DNA of 64,000 nt from Aphrocallistes beatrix (taxonomy: Eukaryota; Porifera; Hexactinellida; Sceptrulophora; Aphrocallistidae), in assembly GCA_963281255.1 (NCBI GenBank), contig OY725494.1, positions 62,001 through 126,000 of the forward strand, written 5' to 3'. Both the position numbers and the translations under genes were made by a program. The notes beneath the pieces were generated by a model that searched no databases, was not told where the DNA came from, and was given only the letters and a program-made list of their open reading frames with translations. Of this stretch, positions 46,173 to 56,411 are shown piece by piece (position 1 is the first letter of the stretch; each line of letters starts with the position of its first letter).

Positions 46173-48559
46173 ATGGCAGAATTTACGAGAGCTGATGACA
46201 CAGAAGAAAGATTCAATTCTTTTGAAAAAGAGATTTTGAGCACTTTTCAAAAACTTATAAACGCAATTGAAGATAAGCGCAAGGAAATTTTAGATATTTT
46301 CGCGAGGTTTCGCCACGAATATTCTACACGTGATAAAAAACGGTTGCAAAAACTTCAAGAGTTAAGTCAAATAAAAGTAAAACTTGCTGACACTGACTCA
46401 CAGGATAATGAAGTGATGGAGCTACAAGGAGACACTCTCCAAAAAATTGAAGCTCGAATTTCGAGTTTAGAGATTCAAGAAGAATTTCCTCAACTAGTAT
46501 TCAAATTCAATTTTGATATTGACGATATAATTGCGAAATTTGACACCTTTGAGCTTGTAAATAATACCAGTGGAGTGCTTCTTGATTTCATCGACAGTTA
46601 CAGTGATACGGACATTTTTGAAAGCCTTAAAAAATTTCCAGAAACTGTAACAACAACACAAGATACAAAACAAGCTTCTTTACGTCGCCTGAGTTCATTA
46701 CAGGAATCCGTAAAAACACGTCCCATCACGGATATTAAAATAATCGCCAGTAAGCAGCAGTTGCCTGTTGGGTATAGCACACTGGAGGCAACTGCTGATG
46801 GCAAATCTTTACAGTTGTGGGAGGGTCGGTTTAAAGTGTTTGGATCTGGTTCTAAAAGGTTTTTGTGCTACACCAGACAGACCATGGACGCAATAGAAAT
46901 TAAAGAGGGAACAACCAAATGGTAAGTTTGCTCTGTTGCGTGATATCCTAGTATTATGTAACCATGCATGATTTAGTACCGTGATATCTTGAGATATCGT
47001 AGCATTCTGAGATTTTGTTTGGTTTACTCAAATTGCCTTGTGGTTCAATCTGTTTCATCGTGGCACAAAATTGTGGCACATGGCAAAATTTGATGGCACG
47101 CGACACGATTTAGTGGCACGCGACATAATTTAAAATGCTAGAATCCCATATGGGCCATGGATCAATTATATTTTAATTTATGGTCCATATGGGGTTCTAT
47201 CATAGTAAATTGTGTCGCGTGCCATCAAATTTTGTCATGTGCCACAATTTAGTGCCACGATAAAACAGATTGAACCACGACCATTTGAGTAAACCAAACA
47301 AAATCTAAGAATGCTACGATATCTCAAGATATCACGATCTCAAGATATCACGCAACAGCACTGAAAATAACTTGTTTGAAATGTTTGTGAATTATATTGG
47401 ATATTTTCACGTAATCTTGCTTCCTATACGATTTGTATTGTAGTTTTGCTAAAATGCAAATTTAATAAGATGGCTACTATTGAAAGAGAGCTGTTGCGTA
47501 GATTCGTGAGATTCTTATACTATATAACCATGGATGGTTTTCTAGCGTAGAATTCTGAGATTATCCGTAGATTCGTGAGATTCTTATACTATATAACCAT
47601 GGATGGTTTTCTAGCGTAGAATTCTGAGATTATCCGTAGATTCGTGAGATTCTTATACTATATAACCATGGATGGTTTTCTAATCGTGAGATTTTGTTCC
47701 GTTTACTCAAATCGCCTTATGGTTCAATCAGTTTCATCATAACTTGATAACCACCGCCACCAAATTGTGGCACGCGACACAATTTGATGGCACACGACAC
47801 AATTTACTATGGTAAAACCTCATATGAACCATAAATGCAAAATAAAATTTATCCATGGTTCATATGGGGTTTTACCAAGTAAATTGTGTCGTGTGACGCT
47901 ATTTAGTGGCGATAGTTATCAAGTTATGATGAAACCGGTTGAACCACAAGGTCATCTGAGTAAGCGAAACAAAATCTCACGATTCTACGGATAATCTCAG
48001 AATTCTACGCTAGAAAACCATCCATGGTTATATAGTATAAGAATCTCACGAATCTACGCAACATAGCTAATAAGCTGGTCGGTTGACCGTAGTAACTACC
48101 CTGACCAGAGTTTAATTAATAGATAACTTTTTGTGTAAAGGTGCGACTTATATGGGGATTTTGACCTCTGTAATGAACATTGATAAGTGATAAATACAAT
48201 GTACAAAATGATAGGAGCCAATCATTTCGGTTAATTCAGTAAAAAATAGGTCCCGAAATGAAGTACCAGATGAAGATCAGATTGTCGTGACAGATCTCCG
48301 GATTGCTAACACCATTTCTAATGAATTCATTCTTAGCGACTACAAAGTAATTGAGAAGACCTTGGATACGAATGAACCTGCTCTGTGCAGGCAGTATCTA
48401 CTCGTGAAATATGAAAAAAAGCTTAAAACTGACACTGCCATATCTCAGTTGATGTTCTTAGAAGAGGCACAGATCAGTCTTCTGCCCCCTAAATTCCGTA
48501 CCGTCAGTCTCCCTATCAACGGATACTACCTCTGTTTTAACTCTGATATATTCGATTGA
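46173..48559 (+). CDS. Coiled-coil + MABP-domain protein, copy 1
   Basis: Two exons (46173-46921, 48250-48559) give 352 residues. The N-terminal 110 residues are a highly charged coiled coil (ILSTFQKLINAIEDKRKEIL), similar in style to TRIM coiled coils. From about residue 203 a MABP (MVB12-associated beta-prism) domain runs across the intron: PITDIKIIASKQQLPVGYST, TADGKSLQLWEG, RFLCYTRQ, then VTDLRIA, EKTLDTNEPALCRQYLLVKY and GYYLCF. These align well by eye with MVB12A/B (TADGVDADLWKDG, RYLCFTRS, ETVDTQEVAFRKKRLCIKF). MABP domains bind acidic membranes in ESCRT-I and DENN proteins. No UMA domain is present, so it is not a plain MVB12. The start is chosen by comparison with copy 2; Met at 46119 is less likely. 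The 1.3-kb intron holds two MITEs. Confidence 0.82.
46934..47357. mobile_element. Foldback MITE, TGTTGCG family, copy 2
   Basis: 424 bp in the intron of MABP copy 1. Starts TGTTGCGTGATATCC and ends GATATCACGCAACA. Flanking 4-mers are GCTC and GCAC (one mismatch). Internally very similar to copy 1 at 6387-6774, with GGTTTACTCAAA, GTGGCACATG, GGTCCATATGGGG and mirrored copies. Confidence 0.85.
47492..48063. mobile_element. Foldback MITE, TGTTGCG family, copy 3, with internal tandem repeats
   Basis: 572 bp, starting TGTTGCGTAGATTCGTGAG and ending CTCACGAATCTACGCAACA. Flanking 4-mers are GAGC and TAGC. The left arm contains nearly three tandem copies of a unit of about 69 bp (GTAGATTCGTGAGATTCTTA...CTGAGATTATCC), while the right arm has one. 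It keeps the ATAACCATGGATGG and GTGGCACGCGACACAATT blocks. It lies 134 bp after copy 2 in the same intron. Confidence 0.85.
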
Positions 48560-48751
48560 TCGTTTAATTTTTGGATACTTATTAGATATTTTATAGTGTT
48601 TTATCATATTTACATTTATCACTTTCCCATCCAAAATAATAAAACTTTTCATACTTTCAATTGTTGTTATTACAAAATTGCCAATACTTTTTAATGTCTT
48701 TATTTGAAAATAGATTGGGACTTACTGTCAGTTCAATAAAACTAAGGTTTA

Positions 48752-50726
48752 ATGGCTGACTTTACCAGAGCTGATGACACAGAAGAAAGATTCAATTCTT
48801 TGGAAAAAGAGATTTTGAGCACTTTTCAAAAACTTATAAACGCAATTGAAGATAAGCGCAAGGAAATTTTAGATATTTTCGCGAGGTTTCGCCACGAATA
48901 TTCTGCACGTGATAAAAATCGGTTGCAAAAAATTCAAGAGTTAAGTCAAATAAAAGTGAAACTTGCCGAGACTGACTCACAGGATAATGAAGTGATGGAG
49001 CTACAAGGAGACACTCTCCAAAAAATTGAAGCTCGAATTTCGAGTTTAGAGATTCAAGAAGAATTTCCTCAACTAGTATTCACACATGATCTTGACGAGA
49101 TCTTCGCGAAATTTGACACCTTTAAGCTTGTAAATAATGCCAGTGGAGAACCTCTCAGTTTCATCGACAGTTACATTGATAAGGACATCTTTCGCAGTAT
49201 TAAAAAAATTCCACACATAGTAACTACACAGGAAACAATTCAAACTTCTTTACGTCGCATGACAATATCCCAAGATTCTATTAGCCAGACACGTCCCATC
49301 ACGGATGTTAAAATAATCGCCAGTAAGCAGCAGGTGCCTGTTGGGTACAGCACACTGGAGGCAACTGCTGACGGCAAATCTTTGCAGTTGTGGGATGGTT
49401 GGTTTAAATCGTTTGGAGTTGGTTCTAAAAGGTTTTTGTGCTATACCAGACAGACCATGGACGCAATGAGAATTAGGGAAGGGACAACCAAATGGTAGGT
49501 TTCAAAGTCTTGTAGTGTATATTGTATTGAGAATGACTTGATTGAAAGGTATTGTGGAGATGTGCTTCTATACCATTATATTGGTTCTATGAACTAATAT
49601 AATGGAATAGATGCACTGGCCTCAAATAAGTTTTTTTTAATGTCCTTCCAGCCGTAATCTGTGCTGTTAACATATTCTGAGAGATAACGATTTGAAATTT
49701 TCTCTGGAGATGCCAATACAGTCGACTCCGCTTAATAGGGTCACATCGGTCAGAGGACATTTTGCCCCGATTAAGCGAAGAACCCTATTAACCGAAAATA
49801 TTTTGGATTAGCTTCTATGTGTGAGAGCTATTCCGGTCCTACCAAAAGTGGCCCGATTAAACAGTGACCCTATTAAGCGGAGTCGACTGTATAATTGGAG
49901 AGTTGTACCTCAGTATACAGTCGACCCCACTTAATAGGGTCACTGTTTAATCGGGTCAACCGCTTAATCGGGCCACTTTTGGCAGGACCGAATAGCTCTC
50001 ACAAATATAAGCTGATACAAAATATTTTCGGTTAATAGGGTTCTCCGTTTAATCGGGGTAAAATGTCCTCTGACCGATGTGACCTTATTAAGCGGAGTCT
50101 ACTATTATATTTGATATCTGCTAAATCATCATGATTTCATTATTGATGGAGGGCAAATTTTTCATCTTATTCGTTACTCGCATACTACAAGTATATACCA
50201 TGATCAATCCCCATTTAGTCAGGAATGTTGCTAACTCATTTCCAGTTATTAACCTACCTATACCAGGAATGTGTTGCGTCATTTCCTGTTTAAGCCATAT
50301 AAATTTGGGGTCCAGACTATAAATAGAAAAGACCCCAGGTAAAAGTGGCATTAAATCAATAGTAAATTGCCTGCAAAACTAATTCTGGAAATTAGGCCAA
50401 ATATTTTCGAAATTAGGTCCCGAACTGAAGTACCAGAAGAGGACCAGATCGTGGTGACAGATCTCCGGATTGCTAGCTCTACGACGCAAGAATTCATTCC
50501 TCGCGACTACGAAATGCTAGAGAAGACCTTGGATACGAATGAACCCGCTCTGTGCAGGCAGTATCTACTCGTGAAATATGAAAAAAAGCTTAAAACTGAC
50601 ACTGCCGTATCTCAGTTGATGTTCTTAGAGGAAGCACAAATCAGTCTTCTGCCCCCTAAATTCCGTACCGTCAGTCTCCCTATCAACGGATACTACCTCT
50701 GTTTTAACTCTGATATATTCGATTGA
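48752..50726 (+). CDS. Coiled-coil + MABP-domain protein, copy 2
   Basis: Two exons (48752-49494, 50417-50726) give 350 residues. Same layout and intron position (phase 2, after the codon for KW) as copy 1. The coiled coil is almost identical for the first 105 residues. The middle (residues about 110-200) is much more diverged (HDLDEIFAKFDTFKL, IFRSIKKIPHIVTTQET). The MABP domain is again close to identical, notably the last 66 codons (50527-50726 against 48360-48559). The start codon is 193 bp after the stop of copy 1, so this is a direct tandem duplication. The intron contains two pogo-like MITEs. Function probably membrane- or ESCRT-linked through MABP; inference only. Confidence 0.82.
49719..49889. 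mobile_element. pogo-like MITE, CAGTCGACTCCGCTTAAT family, copy 3
   Basis: 171 bp bounded by TA, with ends CAGTCGACTCCGCTTAATAG and CTATTAAGCGGAGTCGACTG, perfect over about 24 bp. It lies in opposite internal orientation to copies 1 and 4. Intron of MABP copy 2. Confidence 0.88.
49918..50104. mobile_element. pogo-like MITE, CAGTCGACTCCGCTTAAT family, copy 4
   Basis: 187 bp starting TA-CAGTCGACCCCACTTAAT and ending ATTAAGCGGAGTCTACTA, so its right tip is decayed. Only 28 bp separate it from copy 3, in inverted internal orientation, so the two form a larger inverted repeat inside the intron of MABP copy 2. Confidence 0.85.
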
Positions 50727-52037
50727 TCGTTTAATTTTAAGATATTGGAATGTGATGAAGTTTTTATATATCGTATATTGTATCATATTACCGTATTTTT
50801 AGGTAGTGAAATTCAAATAGATTCTATTTACAAAATAATTTTATATTCCTTTTCAATTTTATTTTCCATTTTTAATAATTTATTTTATTCTTACTTTGAG
50901 AAATTAGTAGACTGTTTTATTAAAAAACTAAAGTTCGATCAATTGTGTTGATTTTGAAAATTTCAATAAAGCCTTGTTTTGAACTTTTCAAAATCAACAC
51001 AATTGACCGAACTTTAAACTAATATTAAAAGGCTTTGTAAAAATAGAAATTTTATGCAGGCCAGTCAGAAACAAACTCGAAGTGATTCAACCCAAAATGT
51101 GACGTTTTCTTCACATTTTGGGTTGAATCACTAAGGTATGACAACACCACATTTTGTCATACCAATTTTTTCAAACTGTAATACACATTTTGGAAAAATT
51201 GGTATGACAAAATGTAGTGTCGTCATACCTGTAATACTATTTGTAGAAAAAGTGGTAAGAAAATGCCTTACCGCCGGTTTCGTTATGAGTCCTGTTGCGT
51301 GAAATTCTGAGGCACTTATATAAAGGGAACCATGGATGTACAACTTGTGTGAAATTCTGAGACATTCGCTTAGAATCATTAGCAAAAGCTCTGATCTAAT
51401 ATTATGCACTTGTAGTTCCTATTACAGAATGATATTTCACAAAACATGATTATTTTTTATATTTTGATCCTAAATCCTATTCTATTTCTACGACCACCAT
51501 ATACATTATTGAGTTTGCGGAACAAAATAGAACAAAATCATCATGTTTTGTGAAATATCATTATGTAATAGGAACTACAAGTTGCATAATATATTAGATT
51601 AGAGCTTGCTAAGGCTTCTAAGCGGGTGTCTCAGAATTTCACGCAAGTTGTACATCCATGGTTCCTGTTATATAAGCGCCTCAGAATTTCATGCAAGTTG
51701 CACATCCATGGTTCCTTTTATATAAGTGCTTCAGAATTTCACGCAACAGTCCTGCAAAGGAACTAATTTTCATCAGCATTATATACAGTACCGTCTGGAT
51801 GAGTTTATTCGACGTACAGTAGATATTGGATATAATGATAGTGCCGGGGACAAGGAACTTTTGGTCAAATTATCACTATATCCAATACAATTAGTGTGGA
51901 ATGTCATCGACTCAAGGCCAACAAAATTATCACTATATCCAATATATCACTATATAAAATATCACTATATAGAATATCATTATATCCAATATCTACTGTA
52001 TATCTGATTGAACGGTACTTTCTAGCTTACAGTTTAG
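50727..52037. other. Repeat-filled spacer MABP copy 2 to USP10
   Basis: No gene. Hairpins occur at about 50936-51006 (CAATTGTGTTGATTTTGAAA against TTTCAAAATCAACACAATTG) and 51088-51235 (CAACCCAAAATGTGACG / CACATTTTGGGTTG and GGTATGACAACACCACATTT / inverted). A TGTTGCG-family MITE (51293-51748) and an inverted-repeat element (about 51786-52020: GTAGATATTGGATATAATGA against TCATTATATCCAATATCTAC) follow. The last element ends about 17 bp before the USP10 start codon. Confidence 0.75.
51293..51748. mobile_element. Foldback MITE, TGTTGCG family, copy 4
   Basis: 456 bp starting TGTTGCGTGAAATTCTGAGG and ending TCAGAATTTCACGCAACA, with an exact 4-bp target duplication GTCC (51289-51292 and 51749-51752). 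The right arm holds two tandem copies of an ACTTGCA-type sub-repeat (CAGAATTTC...CATCCATGGTTCC). The inner sequence is unrelated to copies 1-3, but the terminal TGTTGCGT and the AACCATGGATG string are kept. Confidence 0.88.
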
Positions 52038-53825
52038 ATGGCAAACTCACAGGAAACAGATTCACATGACGAGAGCGTTTATGAATTGTTAAACTTTTGC
52101 CAGTTTGGCTCATTCCTACCCGATGAAACCCTTAAACTCATTTCCCACCATCCAGGTGTTAACTTTCGCATTCGCAAAGGTAAATGCGCTCAGGTCTATG
52201 CCACCAGTCCATTATTTACTCATCTAAAGCAACAAAATTTTCAACAAACACACAGCACGAATAATAACACTTTGGTAGATCTCCCTGATAACATTCCAAT
52301 CTGCCAATCTAACTACTCGCATGACGTAATGCCATTGCCGATGATATCCACTTCTCAACAGCCCATAATCCACCAGTCTCAAACTCTGACCCTCGGAAGG
52401 CAAGAGAATAACCATTCAGAAATTAACACAAACTCAAAAAACCTAAATGGAGAGAATACACCGAAAAATATCCCTGACAGCGTCCCAAATAAGACTGAAA
52501 ATAAAATACAAAATGGAAATTCGCCGAAAAATAACACTCCAAATGAGAACAAATGCTCACGCCCTTGGAGTAGTTTGTTTGTAAACATAAAACCTGTCAA
52601 CAAACAGCCTCACAACGGAACAAACATTCAACAAAACACCGAATTCGACAAAATTGATGCCATTGACAAAGGCAGACGTTTATACACATACCTTACAACA
52701 CCCCCCGTTGCTAAGCTACCGCCAACACCTCGTGGCCTTGTAAATCGCGGAAATCTATGTTACATACATGCAGCACTTCAAGCTCTCGTCTCTTGTCACG
52801 AATTTTCAGCACTAATCCACTCCTTCGAACCGTTTCCATCTCTCTCAACCAAACCTTCAGCAACTCCTGTCTTCGATAGCCTCATCTTATTCCTCCACGA
52901 TTTCGCAGCCATCTCGAAAAAGGTTTATGTCACCACGACGAAACCGAGTCCACAAAAACCGGTCTACCATTCCCCAACGTCCATCGAACCGAATAATATC
53001 TACGACATGGTCAAAAGGCTCCGGCCGCCAAACTTATCTCTTCGGCGGCAAGAAGATTCTGAAGAATTTCTAGGTTTCATTCTTCAGAAACTTCATGAAG
53101 AGATGTCTTACGTCATTGAAGTGTATAAGAATGATGCGAATATTCACACTCCTGATGAAATGATCGAATCTTCTGAACAAGATGAATGGCTAGAAGTCGG
53201 TAAACGTAACAAGACAGCTTCGACACGGCGAAACTTCATCGATACTTCACCCATTTCCCAGATATTCTGCGGCGAAATGCGCTCATCTATTCAGCTAACA
53301 AAAACGAAAGATTCAGTAACACATCAACCATTTTTCTCCCTGCAATTAGACATACAGGACGATGAAGTCAAAACGGTCCAACAAGCCTTGACCTCGATGT
53401 TCCGGTTGGAGGAGGTAACTGGGTACATGGATGCATCCTCGCAAGAAACAACTGTAAATCGTCGTCAAACTTTATCGATTTTACCTTCCATTCTAATCCT
53501 CCAAATTAAAAGGTTTGCATACCTTGACGATGCTTGTTATAAAATCTCAAAACAAGTCGATTACTCTAGCAAGCTGAATATCCCAGTGTCCATGCTCTCT
53601 CCTGAATTCCGCGATAAAGGCCCGATTACCTATCACCTGTTCGCGGTTATTTTCCATCACGGCGAGTCTGCAACAGGTGGCCATTACACCTGTGCTTTAT
53701 TCTGTGACTCCACTCAGCAATGGATACTCAGTGATGACAAAGATATTTACCCGCTCTCTGATAAACTCGTTATGCAGCATGAGAGTAAGAGGACTGCATA
53801 CCTCTTGTTCTATAGAAGATCCTAG
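52038..53825 (+). CDS. USP10: USP10-like ubiquitin carboxyl-terminal hydrolase, intronless
   Basis: A single 595-codon frame. The C-terminal 365 residues are a USP domain: Cys box GLVNRGNLCYIHAALQAL (catalytic Cys241), QEDSEEFLGFIL, LQIKRF, His box HHGESATGGHYTC (His549), SDDKD (Asp566/567) and closing RTAYLLFYRR, all in the USP10 pattern. USP10 deubiquitinates p53, AMPK and autophagy and ribosomal proteins, and inhibits stress granules through G3BP. The disordered N-terminus contains FGSFLPDETL (Phe23-Phe26), which lines up with the human USP10 G3BP-binding FGDFSPDEFN. The middle (60-225) is Asn/Gln/Pro-rich and disordered. No introns, unlike vertebrate USP10. The start follows a MITE directly. 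Confidence 0.93.
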   Translation: MANSQETDSHDESVYELLNFCQFGSFLPDETLKLISHHPGVNFRIRKGKCAQVYATSPLFTHLKQQNFQQTHSTNNNTLVDLPDNIPICQSNYSHDVMPLPMISTSQQPIIHQSQTLTLGRQENNHSEINTNSKNLNGENTPKNIPDSVPNKTENKIQNGNSPKNNTPNENKCSRPWSSLFVNIKPVNKQPHNGTNIQQNTEFDKIDAIDKGRRLYTYLTTPPVAKLPPTPRGLVNRGNLCYIHAALQALVSCHEFSALIHSFEPFPSLSTKPSATPVFDSLILFLHDFAAISKKVYVTTTKPSPQKPVYHSPTSIEPNNIYDMVKRLRPPNLSLRRQEDSEEFLGFILQKLHEEMSYVIEVYKNDANIHTPDEMIESSEQDEWLEVGKRNKTASTRRNFIDTSPISQIFCGEMRSSIQLTKTKDSVTHQPFFSLQLDIQDDEVKTVQQALTSMFRLEEVTGYMDASSQETTVNRRQTLSILPSILILQIKRFAYLDDACYKISKQVDYSSKLNIPVSMLSPEFRDKGPITYHLFAVIFHHGESATGGHYTCALFCDSTQQWILSDDKDIYPLSDKLVMQHESKRTAYLLFYRRS

Positions 53826-54108
53826 TTACTCCCGTATGCCTTAGTAATGAATATTTCTAGTTAAAATTGTCTCGTTTGGAATGTAGATCAAAGTTTTCTA
53901 TACTATTCACATATCTAGCATTTATTTAATGTATAACTTGGATTTGCTTCTATTAATTTCATTCAATCAATATTATCTTTGTAGAAATTTTTTGATTTTT
54001 CGTGGGTCGGTCCATTTTTGATACGAAATTTTAGGAAAACACCTGTTTCCGGAATTTTCTAATTTCGAATATCTTTAGACTAAATATAGGTGTCAGATTT
54101 ACATATAT

Positions 54109-56027
54109 ATGATTGGGTTAGAATCAGCTGCGAATTCTTTCACACAGCAAACTGGGATTACTTTGCGAAAGGAATGGCTCGCGAAAATTCGATCCTCACT
54201 CCCGTCTACCTCTCTATCATCAAAACTATTTGAAAAATGGCTCTACACTGACATAATTGACTCCTCACACCCTCACATCCCTACCAATATCATTTCAACC
54301 ACCAAAGTGGTAGAATTGAATTTCACACTTCAAATGAAGTCAATAATAGACATTTCTCAACCTCGCTACCAGCAATATTTAAAGCTGAAAGATAAAATTT
54401 CAATTTCACATCTTGAGAATGAAGGGTATGCCGACACACCTTCAAAAAGAATGTATCTCCTCGAATTGACTGATGGTAACACTACCATCTTTGGGATTGA
54501 ATTTCAACCGATACATTCCTTGAAGCCTAATGTGTTGCCAGGTGCTAAAATAGTAATTAAGGGTATGATCCCAATGAGAAGAGGTTACGCACTGTTGGAA
54601 AATAGTAATGTTGAAGTGTTAGGTGAGTAGTAGGCGAGAGAAGTTAAGTACTGGATTTGTTTGAATCCATTGTCCAAAAACATAGTTATAGTATTGTCAC
54701 GCTTCCTGTAGGAGGAAATGTTGAGAAACTAGTTGAACAGAATTCCACCCTTGCTATGCTTTCGAGAGACCTTGATATGCAACCACTTCCTACTACTGAC
54801 CCCGTTCCTAGCATTAGTATGAGTGAGGCAGTGAGTGAGACTCGTGGTAGTATAAGCACTAATAGCGAGGTAGTAAATGAGGCAATTGAAGGGATGAATG
54901 TTAGTGATGACGCCTGGCTAGACGAAGTGATTGATGAGGCAGTGGAGCAGCAGTTAGTAGAGGATCACATTGATCTCACTGATATTATGGATGGTGCAGA
55001 TCTATTCGAGGATGAAGATCAGGTAGTATGATTTAGGTACCGTAAACTGGGGCGACTTTGGCCCTAGGAGGTGACTTTGTCCCACAATAGCAATTTTAAT
55101 ACAATATACTCAAACTTAGAAATGTTGCGGTTTAAATACCTTTGGATATATTGAGAGTTTCATTCAACATATTAGCAGTGTGATTACATTGATTCATAAG
55201 TTTGAGTATATTTTATTAAAATTGCTATTGTGGGACAAAGTCACCTCTTAGGGCCAAAGTCGCCCCAGTTTACGATAACAATGACATCGCATATGACCTA
55301 AGATCGGTCATAGTTACATATCATCACAAGCCGATCCCCCCGCGGATTCGGAATTTGTGATAACTTTTGCTGCTACAACTAACAGGGGTAACAATGGTCC
55401 ACCCTTGTTACCCTCGTTAGTTGTTACAGCAAATTTTATAAAGGAGGGGGGGGGGTTCGTATGGAATCAGTATTATTAACTGGTGTATCAAGGGCTCAAA
55501 GGGGGCAGGTAGTCGTGTACATCACAATAAATCCTCCTGGATACGCCCCTGGCTACATTAAATGATGACGTCATTCATATATATTATTGATGTCATTTTT
55601 TCAGGTGCCTACAGGTGTTCAATCTAATGCTATCTCAACACCTATGTTCCTATCACTTCGCGAGATTTCACAGCATATAGAGGCTCAGAAAGAATGTCTT
55701 GCTTATGCCAACTGCGAAATATTTACCCTTCTCTCGAAACTTGATACAACAGCCTCTCTTGAATGGGAGCTAAAGGCCACTATAATGGATAGAGAGCAGA
55801 CAAAAATGGATGTAAAAATCTCCGATGAAATTTTAGAGAATATAATAGGGTTTTCTGGTAGAGAATTCAAGGAAATGATTGAACCAAATAAGTTGGATCC
55901 AGCACAGAGAAAAAGAGGGAAAGAAGGTTTCATAAAATGTCAGAATGCATTAAAAACTATCGAATGCAGAATGTTTATTCGCTTCCATCCTTCACTTGAT
56001 ATGCCTGTACTCGATAAATTAGAGTAA
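54109..56027 (+). CDS. RMI1: RMI1-like subunit of the BLM-TOP3A-RMI dissolvasome
   Basis: Three exons (54109-54622, 54712-55022, 55605-56027) give 415 residues (human 625; yeast about 240). RMI1 stimulates Topoisomerase III-alpha with BLM to dissolve double Holliday junctions. The N-terminal helical/OB1 region shows WLYTDI, PRYQQYLKLKDK, RMYLLELTDGNTTIFGIEF, PGAKIVIKG and GYALLENSNVEVLGG. Exon 2 is acidic and disordered. Exon 3 encodes the C-terminal OB fold shared with human RMI1: DVKISDEILENIIGFS, then KCQNALKTIECRMFIRFHPSL. All introns are GT-AG and in phase. Reading on past the exon 2 donor would stop at 55031 and give a 277-residue form lacking OB2; the exon 3 homology shows the longer form is real. 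Intron 2 carries a MITE. Confidence 0.93.
55040..55275. mobile_element. MITE, CCGTAAAMTGGGGCG family, copy 2
   Basis: 236 bp in RMI1 intron 2, about 90% identical by eye to 15873-16111. Ends CCGTAAACTGGGGCGACT and AGTCGCCCCAGTTTACGA, bounded by TA. It starts 17 bp after the exon 2 donor. Confidence 0.87.
55340..55480. repeat. Foldback TGCTGYWACAACTAACRRGGGTAAC in RMI1 intron 2
   Basis: TTTGCTGCTACAACTAACAG at about 55368 and GGGTAACAATGG are mirrored by TTGTTACCCTCGTTAGTTGT and ACAGCAAA. A G-run (55446-55456) follows. Small, uncharacterised. Confidence 0.6.
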
Positions 56028-56183
56028 ATTAAGCGATCTTTGAAATGTTAAAATTTGTACTTTTAAGAAAGGTTCCTATACGTTTCATCATTGATACTTA
56101 TAAATAGCTAAAATTCTTAAAATCCATAGTCCAATATTTGATTGATGTGAGCACAAAAAAATTTGTTAGAATTTCAGTTTAAC

Positions 56184-56411
56184 ATGAATTGGGAACGAGC
56201 TTTAGAAAATGCATTTTCACCTTTTGGTAGATATTTTAATCGCAAAATTACACCGAGGTTTGTATCTCCATACTTATATGCATCTGCAATGAAATTTTCA
56301 GATGAATACTTTGAACGGTTGAGTCAGGATGGTGAATACGGACATTTCGAATTTTATTTATTAAACTTACTAGCAGTATTTTGGCTATTGATACTTTTCT
56401 ATTTTTTGTAG
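56184..56411 (+). CDS. Putative small tail-anchored or single-pass membrane protein
   Basis: A 75-codon frame from Met 56184 (MNWERALENAFSPFGRYF) to TAG 56409-56411. The N-terminal 55 residues are polar and aromatic-rich (RKITPRFVSPYLYASAMKF). The last 20 are a hydrophobic helix (LLNLLAVFWLLILFYFL), the layout of a tail-anchored protein. It sits 157 bp after RMI1 and 264 bp before PIH1D2, where compact spacing is normal for this region. I recognise no family. The balanced amino-acid use argues for a real gene, but a chance frame is possible. The in-frame Met at 56163 would add seven residues. Confidence 0.5.
   Translation: MNWERALENAFSPFGRYFNRKITPRFVSPYLYASAMKFSDEYFERLSQDGEYGHFEFYLLNLLAVFWLLILFYFL

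Noticed and set aside
51726-52007. 93-codon frame upstream of USP10
   Set aside because: Lies within MITE ends and a SPYPIHYIKYHY-type repeat; no homology.
54657-55031. Separate small gene at 54657-55031
   Set aside because: It is RMI1 exon 2 read through its donor; exon 3 at 55605 carries the matching C-terminal OB fold.
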